A stretch of DNA of 64,000 bases from NCBI GenBank assembly GCA_037349105.1, contig JAYJMM010000110.1, forward strand, positions 2,852,001-2,916,000. Direction: 5' to 3'. Source of the stretch: Limnomonas spitsbergensis. Taxonomy: Eukaryota > Chlorophyta > Chlorophyceae > Chlamydomonadales. Of this stretch, positions 47,101 to 59,100 are shown piece by piece (the stretch's first letter is position 1; each line of letters begins with the position of its first letter). The notes beneath the pieces are model-generated. The model saw nothing but the letters and a program-made list of their open reading frames with translations, was not told the DNA's origin and searched no databases. Made by a program: the position numbers and the translations under genes.

Positions 47101-50100
47101 GTGTTAATTGGGTATTGATTTGGTTTTTAATGGGGGACTGTTGGAGAATTCTGAGGAAATATTTTTGGTGGGGGGGCTCCAGCCCCAGACCAGGGCTTCT
47201 ATTCTGATGAATTGGAGCAAGGCATTTTGGAGCTAGTTTTATAAGCGTGTTTAGACTGTTTGATTCGACTTGATTTGAATAAATAATGCGGTGGATTGGG
47301 AGGGCACAAGTTGGGCAATGGAGATGGGACAATAATTGGGCTCTTAAGGCGCAAAGCGCCTCAGCTTGTTGGGCCCCCAAAATGAGGGAACAGACAATCT
47401 TGTTTCGGAGACCTTGTGCTTCTTCTATTAATAATATGTCAGGGGTGAAGGGTCGGAGGTGAAGGCCAAGCGCAGCAGCGGTGGGGAAATGACGGCGCTG
47501 CTGGTATAGTGATATCATCAGCGCTGTGCTGATTTTGGTCCTTGCGGTGGCTGATTTACGTAGCTTAGTCACAGTAATTTAAAGGCGAATTCAGCTGCTT
47601 TTGCCAGTAGTGGATCGTAATTTCGGACAAGATTTCTGTATTATAGTGCAATGGAACAGACAGCACGGCTTATCATGGCCGGCATATCAAATAATTCCTC
47701 ATGCCTGCACTTTTTCCTTGACCGGGTCCGTAGATCCGATTTGCAGTCCCTCAAATACGAACGATTGATTTATTTTAATGCTGCCTTTAAGGGTAAACTT
47801 TCGACCCAAACTCACGGTTCCTGACTGAAAACTGGTGTCAACAATGGATGCTTCTAGTATCCTTCATGTATCCTCAAAACCCCAAACAGCGTGTTAATTA
47901 TCGGGGAAGGCAATAAATAGATACACCCTGGGGCGTGGATTAAGGAAGACACCCGTTCGGCCGTGACACTAGGCGAGCTACTACCACAGGGAAGGCAAAG
48001 CAAATCTACAGTACTTAAGCTATCAGGACTTACCGGTGGTAGTGTTGATTTATTTGCATTTGTTCCAAGTGAAACAAGGAGCACACTCACCGGGGTTGAG
48101 AATTATTTAACAAAATAAATTTCCTGTTAAAAACGAAACAGGGGGCTGGTGTCACCGCCAGCAGGGCATGCCGCTGGCATCATGATGACTGCATATAATG
48201 ATTGGCAATGTGTCAGGCACATTTATTGTATTATATTCATTGATTTGGTCTTTATTTCTTTATCAAGGATTACACTCACAAGCGGTGCCGGCGTCGCAAC
48301 TGCCTGCTGGCACGATAGAGGCATCATGGCCGACCAGTTGAAACAGCTGTCACCCCGGAACCTGGAGCTGCGTCTGGGGGGGCAGCTGCCTGGCTGAGCA
48401 GACCCAGGAGAGGGGGCTGCAGCAGCAGGATCAGCAACATCAGCAGGATCAGTTGGACCAGTTGGATCAGTTGGATCAGCAGGATCAGCATGTTCAGCAG
48501 GATCAGCAGGATCAGCAGGATCAGCAGGATCGGCAGGATCAGCAGGATCGGCAGGATCAGCAGGATCGGCAGGATCAGCAGGATCAGCAGGATCAGCAGG
48601 ATCAGTTGGATCAGTAGGATCAGCAGGATCAGCAGGATCAGCAGGATCAGCAGGATCAGCAGGATCAGTAGGATCAGCAGGATCAGCAGGATCAGCAGGA
48701 TCAGCAAGATCAGCAGGATCAGCAGGATCAGTTGGATCAGTAGGATCAGCAGGATCAGCAGGATCAGCAGGGTCAGCAGGATTGGCAGGATCCTAAACCC
48801 TTTAACCCTTGACACCAAACCAGAAGCCCTTTACCCTCAACCCTAGACCAGTGTCTCCCTCTATACCCTGCATACCACAACCCTTAACCCTCCACCTCTA
48901 CAACCTACAGCCAACACTTTGGAACCTGCAACCAACAACCTACAACCGAACACCTACAACCTAAAAACCAACAACCTACATGCTAAACCCTGGACCCTAG
49001 AAACTCAAACTTAACTGAACCTTTCACGCACTTTACTTGAAAAATGCAAAGCCTGATAAACCAGCTCAACCCTCAACCCTCAAAACCCTCAAAACCCTCA
49101 ACCCTCAACCCTCAACCCCTATCCCACCTGGCTTTGTCGAGTCTTCCCCGGTCGTGAGGGGCCTGCCCTCGCCATCGCTGGATGCCGCGGACGCTCTCGC
49201 ACGCGCCTGCCGGATCAAGTGGCGCCGCCTCAGCAGGAGGAGCAGCGCGAGTGTTCCGACGACAACACCGCCGGAGACCCCGCCCGCTGTACGTGAGAGC
49301 AAAAGTGCAAGGTTCTTTATTTTTTAGAGCAGGTTTGATGCTTCGATTAAGACGGAGCGGCGGAAGACTGGGAAGAGTTGTGAAGAGCTGGCGACGCCGA
49401 CGCCGGATATCCCGCCCACTACGAGCGCGAGAGCAAACTGGAAAGCAATACAAATGAAAAGTGTAGATTTCGGAAAGCGTAGGTTACGGTAGGCAGAGCA
49501 GCGGATGAGTCGCTGTGGCGACGCCACCAAAGATCCCATTTGCTTCACGTGGGAAAGTAACGTAAATGTTTGTGTCCCGGTCAATGGCATGTGCGTGTTT
49601 AAGCGCAGGTATGTACCGCCTAGAAACTGCCCATGTAACAACTAGAAATTGCCAATGTAACGCCTAGAAACTGCCCATGTTACGCCTAGCAACTGCCCAT
49701 GTAACGCCTAGCAACTGCCCATGTAACGCCTAGCAACTACCCATGTAACGCCTAGAAATTGCGCATGTAACGCCTAGAAACTGCCCATGTTAAGCCTAGA
49801 AACTGCCCATGTTACGCCTAGAAACTGCCCATGTTACGCCTAGAAACTGCCCATGTTACGCCTAGAAACTGCCCATGTAACGCCTAGAAACTGCCCATGT
49901 AACGCCTAGAAACTGCCCATGTTACGCCTAGAAACTGCCCATGTTACACCTAGCAACTGCCCATGTTACGCCTAGAAACTGCCCATGTTACGCCTAGAAA
50001 CTGCCCATGTAACGCCTAGAAACTGCCCATGTAACGCCTAGCAACTGCCCATGTTACGCCTAGAAACTGCCCATGTTACGCCTAGCAACTGCCCATGTTA

Positions 50101-53100
50101 CGCCTAGAAACTGCCCATGTTACGCCTAGCAACTGCCCATGTTACGCCTAGCAACTGCCCATGTTACGCCTAGCAACTGCCCATGTTACGCCTAGCAACT
50201 GCCCATGTTACGCCTAGAAACTGCCCATGTTACGCCTAGAAACTGCCCATGTTACGCCTAGAAACTGCCCATGTTACGCCTAGAAACTGCCCATGTTACG
50301 CCTAGAAACTGCCCATGTTACGCCTAGAAACTGCCCATGTTACGCCTAGCAACTGCCCATGTTACGCCTAGAAATTGCGCATGTTACGCCTAGCAACTGC
50401 CCATGTTACGCCTAGAAACTGCCTATGTTACGCCTAGAAACTGCCCATGTTACGCCTAGCAACTGCCCATGTTACGCCTAGCAACTGCCCATGTTACGCC
50501 TAGAAACTGCCCATGTTACGCCTAGAAACTGCCCATGTTACGCCTAGCAACTGCCCATGTTACGCCTAGCAACTGCCCATGTTACGCCTAGAAACTGCCC
50601 ATGTTACGCCTAGCAACTGCCCATGTTACGCCTAGAAACTGCCCATGTTACGCCTAGCAACTGCCCATGTTACGCCTAGCAACTGCCCATGTTACGCTTA
50701 GAAACTGCCCATGTTACGCCTAGAAACTGCCCATGTTACGCCTAGAAACTGCCCATGTTACGCCTAGAAACTGCCCATGTTACGCCTAGAAACTGCCCAT
50801 GTTACGCCTAGAAACTGCCCATGTTACGCCTAGCAACTGCCCATGTTACGCCTAGAAATTGCGCATGTTACGCCTAGCAACTGCCCATGTTACGCCTAGA
50901 AACTGCCTATGTTACGCCTAGAAACTGCCCATGTTACGCCTAGAAACTGCCCATGTTACGCCTAGAAACTGCCCATGTTACGCCTAGAAACTGCCCATGT
51001 TACGCCTAGAAACTGCCCATGTTACGCCTAGAAACTGCCCATGTTACGCCTAGAAACTGCCCATGTTACGCCTAGAAACTGCCGCAGAAGCCCTCTGGCC
51101 CCTTAGTTCCACAATGTCTCTTTCGGGTAGGTTGGTTTAGAGGTGAGCTATACATTCAGGTAAAAATGTAATTTCTTCCTTTCAGATAAGGATTGCCATC
51201 CTGAATTATAAGAGTCGCAAATTGTCGAATTGCCAGTCTTCAGCCAGATATCGGTATCCCGGTAATTGTCGATATTTTGCCCTGAGGTTGAAAAAATAAA
51301 TTGTGTCTAACCCGAGGGAGGCAAATCACATTTGCAGGTATGGTACTGCCACCATACTGTATTCTGTGGGTCTGCCGCTGTAGGTGTGCGATGTATTCCC
51401 ACATATTTAACATTTTACAAGGGGAGGGGGGTACATTGAAAAGCGGCTCATCAACGGTGGATGCCACTTTTTATTTGACGATCAAGGGTTTACTACAGCG
51501 ATTTTGCTCATTGATTGATTTGAGGAAGGTTTGTTCATTGGCATTAGGGCGATTGTGTTCTGTGGTGTCACGGCGATATCGTTCACTGGTATCAAGGCAG
51601 TTTAGTCAATTCATGCGATTGTTTGGAACCCTGAGAGCAGCACTCGAGCAATTATAGCAATGAAAGCGACGGAAGCAATTAAAGCCCATTCTTTTAATTC
51701 GTGCCCAGGTCAGATCACTGAGTTCAGATTTACAGCACTCACCAACTCCTGCGATTTTAGATTTGGATGGACCGCTGGCTGCAGGTGTTGCGGCCAGCTG
51801 CAACACCTGGGGTGAGCCCGCAGCGGCTGGTCCTGCAACAACCAGCAACAACAACACAACAGAAAGTATCAACTGCAACATCTGGGGTGGTCGGCAGCAG
51901 CTGGTCCTGCAACAACCAGCAACAGCGACACAACAGAAGGTTTCAACTACAACATCTGGGGTGGTCGGCAGCAGCTGGTCCTGCAACAACCAGCTACAAC
52001 AGCGCAACAGGAGGGTATCAACAGCAACATCTGGGGTGGTCGACAGCAGCTGGTCCTGCAACAACCAGCAACAACGACACAACAAGAAATATCAGCTGCA
52101 ACTTGTTTGCAGATCCGCAGCAATTCAGTCTGCAAAAACAAGGTATTAATTGCAACATCTGGGGTGGATCCGCAACAGTTGTGTCGTGGCAGAGGTCTGT
52201 ACTGCCTGAAACACCGTGCAAGTACAAGCGATATAGGTTCAAGATAGAAGGGCCACCTCATGAAAATTTCTATATCCGCCACAGCCGCGCAACAGGACAT
52301 CACTTACAACATCTGGGGCGGGTCCGCAACAGTTTTATTTTATGCGCATAGGAAGGGCTAGGAGATAACAGCAGCAGCAACAGTGGCAGCAGCAGCGGCA
52401 ACAACAGCAATGATGTTGCAAATTTTGCCGTATTCCCCTCCTGAGGACATCTTACTTAGCAATCAGAATTACTTAATCGGCACGGAAGGAAAAGGCAATT
52501 AAAATGTACATAACGAAAATTTTGGGTATGGCAATCGTGCCGACCTTTTAAGTCAATGGTGCTGCCCCCCCCCCCCCTTCTCTGTCTGATATGAGCAATG
52601 AGCAATGAGCATTAAACGGATGTTGGCATCCCGGCAGGCCCTCACCTGTCTCATATGAGCATAACGTGGAGTGTTGGCAACCCGGCAGGTCCTCACCTGA
52701 CAAGGACGAGCAAAATGCCCAAGGCTGGTTGGGCGGAGCTGTGGAGGTGTCCACTCCATTGACGTTAATGCAGCCCTCGGACACGACACATCACAACTGA
52801 ACCTCAGAGCCAGTGCTAGTGGCCCCACCGCCCCTTACCTGTCTCATTTGAGCGTAAGATGGAGTGTTGGCGTTCCGGCAAGCTCTTACCCGACATGGAC
52901 GAGCAGAATGCCCAAGGCTGGTTGGGTGGAGTTGTGTAGGTGTCCGCGCCGTCAACGTTGGTGCAGCCCTCGGACACGACACACCATGGCTGAGAGGCAG
53001 AGTCGGCGGTGGTGCACTCTGTGTAGGTGGTGCCTTTGTAGACAAAGGGAAACACGCAATCGCAAGGATCTACAAGCAGGAGGGGGGGGGAGGAGGGGGG

Positions 53101-56100
53101 AGAGGATGTCATATAGGGGAAGGGAGGTAGAAGAGGGGGGAGGAATGTAAACAACTTCAGAATTAGCGGTGAAGCACTCTGTGTGGGTCTGGCCCTTGTA
53201 GGCAAAGGGGAACATGCAATCCCAAGGATCTTCAAGCAAGGGGGGGGGGGGAGGTAGAAGAGGGGGGAGGAATGTTAACAACTTCAGAATTAGCGGTGAA
53301 GCACTCTGTGTGGGTCTGGCCCTTATAGGCAAAGGAGAACATGCAATCCCAAGGATCTTCAAGCAAGGGGGGGGGGGGAGGTAGAAGAGGGGGGAGGAAT
53401 GTTAACAACTTCAGAATTAGCGGCGAAGCACTCTGTGTGGGTCTGGCCCTTGTAGGCAAAGGGGAACATGCAATCCCAAGGATCTTCAAGCAAGGGGGGG
53501 GGGGGGGGAGGTAGAAGAGGGGGGAGGAATGTTAACAACTTCAGAATTAGCGGTGAAGCACTCTGTGTGGGTCTCGCCCTTGTAGGCAAAGGAGAACATG
53601 CAATCCCAAGGATCTTCAAGCAAGGGGGGGGGGGGGGGAGGTAGAAGAGGGGGGAGGAATGTTAACAACTTCAGAATTAGCGGTGAAGCACTCTGTGTGG
53701 GTCTTGCCCTTGTAGGCAAAGGGGAACATGCAATCCCAAGGATCTTCAAGCAAGGGGGGGGGGGGGGAGGTAGAAGAGGGGGGAGGAATGTTAACAAGTT
53801 CAGAATTAGCGGTGAAGCACTCTGTGTGGGTCTTGCCCTTGTAGGCAAAGGGGAACATGCAATCCCAAGGATCTTCAAGCAAGGGGGGGGGGGGAGGTAG
53901 AAGAGGGGGGAGGAATGTTAACAACTTCAGAATTAGCGGTGAAGCACTCTGTGTGGGTCTTGCCCTTGTAGGCAAAGGGGAACATGCAATCCCAAGGATC
54001 TTCAAGCAAGGGGGGGGGGGGAGGTAGAAGAGGGGGGAGGAATGTTAACAACTTCAGAATTAGCGGTGAAGCACTCTGTGTGGGTCTTGCCCTTGTAGGC
54101 AAAGGGGAACATGCAATCCCAAGGATCTTCAAGCAAGGGGGGGGGGGGGGGAGGTAGAAGAGGGGGGAGGAATGTTAACAACTTCAGAATTAGCGGTGAA
54201 GCACTCTGTGTGGGTCTTGCCCTTGTAGGCAAAGGGGAACATGCAATCCCAAGGATCTTCAAGCAAGGGGGGGGGGGAGGTAGAAGGGGGGGGAGGAATG
54301 TTAACAACTTCAGAATTAGCGGTGAAGCACTCTGTGTGGGTCTTGCCCTTGTAGACAAAGGAGAACATGCAATCCCAAGGATCTTCAAGCAAGGGGGGGG
54401 GGGGGGAGGTAGAAGAGGGGGGAGGAATGTTAACAACTTCAGAATTAGCGGTGAAGCACTCTGTGTGGGTCTTGCCCTTGTAGACAAAGGAGAACATGCA
54501 ATCCCAAGGATCTTCAAGCAAGGGGGGGGGGGGGGAGGTAGAAGAGGGGGGAGGAATGTTAACAACTTCAGAATTAGCGGTGGTGCACTCTGTGTGGGTC
54601 TCGCCCTTGTAGGCAAAGGGGAACATGCAATCCCAAGGATCTTCAAGCAAGGGGGGGGGGGGAGGTAGAAGAGGGTGGAGGAATGTTAACAACTTCAGAA
54701 TTAGCGGCGAAGCACTCTGTGTGGGTCTTGCCCTTGTAGGCAAAGAGACAAACGCATATGGCATGCATCTACAAGTAAACAAGGTTTGGGGCTTGGGTTT
54801 GAGGGTTTAGGTTAAGGGTTCAGGTTCTTGGTTTAGGGTTTACGTTTAGGGTTAAGGGTTTAGTCAATAACCGGGTCAAATATCATTTTATATCCTTGTG
54901 TCATTGGAATTACTCTTTGCTTGTAGAATCACAGACTGGACGTTTTTTAGATCCGAGATTCTACAAGGCTGATTTGGTTTCCAGCGGTGATGACCCACGG
55001 CAGCCCGTCATCACCTGAATCCGACGAGCACAATTTCCTCAACCCTGAACCCTTAACTCTTAAACCCGAACCCGTCATCACCTGAACCAGATGACCAAAA
55101 TTTCCTAAACCCTGAACCCTTAACTCTAAACCCTCAACCCTTCACCCTAAACCCTGAACCCGTCATCACGTGATTCCGACGGCAAAATTTCCTCAACCCT
55201 GAACCCTCAACTCTAAACCCTAAATCCTTCACTCTAAACCCTTAACCCGTCATCACCTGAACCCGACGAGCAAAAATTCCTAAACCCTGAACCCTTAACT
55301 CTAAACCCTAAACCCTAAACTCTTAACCCGTCACCACCTGAACCCGACGAGCAAAATTTCCATGGCAGGTTACGCGGGGCGGTATTTGGATCGGTACCGA
55401 CGGCCTCTGTGCAGGCCTCCGAAACCACACACCAGGACCGGGACTGGAGATCCACGGAGGTGCACTGAGTGTAGGTGTTGCCTTTATAGATAAAGGGAAA
55501 CACGCAATCGCAGGGATCTACATACAGACAGGAAAGGGGGGAATGGGTAGAATGGGGAAGGTAGGGGGGGGGGGGGGGGGAATGGGTAGAATGGGGAAGG
55601 TAGATGTGAACAATTGGGAGGTCGACGGTGGTGCACAGAGTGTAGGTTTTGCCTTTGTAGATGCAAATAGGATTACACAACTGCAAGGATCTGAAAGGAT
55701 CTACAAGCAGACAAAAGGATCTGCAAGGATCTACAAGCAGACACAGGAGAAATGGAGGAGGGGATGGAAAATCAAATATATCAACTTAAATGGTCGACGG
55801 TGGTGCACTGTGTGTAGCTGTTGCCTCACCACCTTACTCATGCCTATCCCTAATCCTATATCTATCCAGATGTAGGTTGGCATCTAGATCTAGATCCAGA
55901 TTCATGACCCAAATCCACGGTTCGGGTCCACAGCTCAGATCTGCAGATCAGATCCATGCCGCTGTATCACTGGGGACAGACAACGTCTGTTGGATCCAAG
56001 GTCACGAGATCCTGAGTCTTTAGAGTTTCCATTTATATGCTACCCAGCCTCATCCCTATCTATATTGGGATCCAGATCTGGACCCAGATCTGTACCGCCT

Positions 56101-59100
56101 GGGGAAGTTGAATCAGTGGGATCCAAGGACTGCGTTGACCAGCCCCGAAATCTGTCCAGTTTCCATCTATATCCTACAGAGCCTTATACCTATCTGTACC
56201 TAGATATAGATCTTGACCCAGATCCGTACCGTCTGGAGAAGATGCGTCCGTTGGATCCAAGGTCTGCATCTAGGGGCTCCGGAATATATAAAGTGTCCAT
56301 CCCTATCCTACCCAGCCTCGTCACTGTCTATACCAAGATCCAGATCTGGACCCAGATCCGTTCCGTCTGGTGCGTCAGCTGGATCCAAGGTCTGCGTTCA
56401 ACAGCTCCGGAACCTGTCCAGTTTCCATCTATATCAAACCCAGCCTCTTCCCTATCGGTACCTAGATCTAGATCTGGACCCGGATCCGTACCGTCTGGAG
56501 GGGATGCGTCCCTTGGATCCAAGGTCTGAGTTGACCAACTCTGGTACCAATTTTCCGGCTGCATTTGAAGGAAGGAATATAAGTCGAAACGGGCATTGTG
56601 GCATGAGTGACAATTCGGGGCTCATGGTGCAGGTTTTAGGTTACCCTTTCAGGCAAGGGGTGGGGAGGGGGTTCGAGGACTGCATGGATCAGCTCCATAG
56701 CCAGCTGTCGGGCAGTGTATGAGAAGCAAACATAGGTGTTGAAAGTGTGTGGGGCAGGGGTCTAGGGTTTATGGCTTGGGTTTAGGTTATGGGTTTAGAG
56801 TTAGGTTCAGGGTTCAGGGTTTGCTGGGTTGAGGGTTCAATGTCGACGACTTGCTTCCTTGGGATGGGTGGGCTTGCTCCGGAAGTTACTTGCGGTCCAT
56901 GCATGTCTGTCCTTCAGTTTTTAGCTGGTTCTCTTCCTTGGTTTCCCTTCGTGTTCCCCAAACCTTACACCCAAAACCCTAACCATTTCACCCTTTTTCC
57001 GCTGGTTCTCTTCCTTGGTTTCCCTTAGTGTTCGCGCTGCTTGGCCCTTGAGTTCCCAACAGGACAATTTGTTTTGACAACTGTTTTTTAAACATCTGTG
57101 GGAGTGATGGTTGTGTGCCTTATATTGTTTTCTTTCCGCCACAGATCTGGAACAGGAGACGAGTCCCGAGCCACAATGCAGCCCACACGCGACCGGAAGA
57201 TTCCTGACATTCCTTACCCTTTTGACTATTCTTTAAACCACCTTGCAAGGCTGTTTGGTGCCTTGTGTTAATTTCTGGCCCGCGAAATGTCCGAGGGGCA
57301 GAGTTTTGGTCCGCTATGCAGCAACATACACCGGACCAGGGTTCTGGGGGGCCTTTTCAAAGCCGCTTTTTTTCGGTCGGCTGATGCCGACCAGGTCTTT
57401 TTTCGTCATTTTTTCTTGTAGTGTGAAACAGTGTAAAACGTGTGAAAAAGAGTGAATCCGGATTTCAGTTTTTGAAGTCAAGAACGTTAAACCGGGGGCC
57501 CAACGATCGACAGCATGTTAACACGTGTCGGCTGACGCCGACGCGTGGCCTAAAAATAGCATTCTGGTATCGGCTGGCGCCGATGTTAGGATTTCGGAGT
57601 GGTCAGTTTTTCCAGCTTTTTTTTCTGGCGTCGGTGGCCGACGGGTTCCCTGCACCGAACCAAAAGATTGTCCTACAGTTCTTACCCCCCCACACACACT
57701 TTAGATAGGCGCTCCCCTTCCTTCCATCCCGTTCTGTGACTAATTTTAATCATGTAGAACATTTAACCCTGGCGTACTTTTAAGCATGTCGTACATTTAA
57801 CCCTGAAGTACTTTCAACCCTGAAGTACTTTTAACCCTGAAGTACATTTAACCCTGAAGTATCTTTAACTATGTAGTACATTTAACTCTGAAATACTTTT
57901 AACCCTGAAGTACTTTGAACCCTGAAGCAATTTTAACCCTGAAGTACTTTTACAACCGCCATGCAAGGTTGTTCGTACTTTGCTTTAATTTCTGATCCGC
58001 CACAGCTTTGAGGAGACGAGTGCCGGGCAGCGATGCAGCAATGTACCCGAGCCAAAAGCGTTTGAAACATAACAATGTTACTTTAATAACAGCCCATCAG
58101 AGCTGAGTTGTCGGAGTCCTTGCCCTCACAGGAACAGCTAGGCACATTCGACCAACAACAATTTATCAAAACGTTTTAAAATAACCTACCATGCTGATGA
58201 CTCAATTTTTCCGGGCTCTTGCAGCAAAACACCGGACCCGACATATCCATCAAAACGTGTTTTTAAAGACCCCCACCATTCGAGGAACACAGGTTCCAGG
58301 CCCCAACCGCAATGCACCCGACCAAAGGGATAATACATCTACAACAAATTGTATACCCTACGAATTATATAATTGAATAATATTAATTGAATACCGGTAT
58401 GCAACAAGCAGTTATCCAAGGACCCCCTGAATTTTTGAAAACGAGCCCAAGGCCCTGGCAGCTGTACATCCAACCAGGAGTGAATCACACACACTCACAA
58501 TACTTCTAAGGACCCACACAATTTTAAGAGACAGGCTACGGGGTCAGGCAGCAGTACACCCGCCCCTAAGCGGCAACTGACAGTTTTTTGTTTGAAGGAC
58601 ATACCAACATTGAGGACATAGGCTCCCGGCCCTGGCAGCGGTGTACCCTACCAAACATGATAACAAAGCTTGTTTCTAAGGACTCTCCAAGTCCAATGAT
58701 ATGGGCTCCCGGACTTAGCGGCAGTACACCATTCCAAATCTGATGAACAAATACTGTTTGTTTATAAGGACCCATCAAATTCAAGGATCCGGGCTACGGG
58801 CCCTCGCAGCAGGACACATGACCAAAGTCAATAACACAAAACAAAAGTTGTTTATAAGAACACGCTAAATTCAATGCTGTGGGCTCCAGGCCCTCGCAGC
58901 AGTACACAGGACCAAAGTTAATAACAAAGAAACAAGGGTTGTTTCCAAGGACTCACCAAATTTGATGTGACAGGCTCCAGGCCCTCGCAGCAGTACACAT
59001 GACAAAAGTTGATCAACAAATATTCGTAAGGTCTCACCAGATTCTTGGTGACGGGCTCCAGGCCCTCGCAGCAGTAAACCAAGGAAATGCCACACACCTG

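Noticed and set aside
48324..48846. Leu/Ile-rich and Arg/Ile/Ser-rich ORFs
   Set aside because: Frames of the 9-bp GATCAGCAG array, not a membrane protein.
53130..54770. CRISPR-like regular array
   Set aside because: Units are tandem with no unique spacers, lie in a eukaryotic intron, and encode half of an FN2 module.
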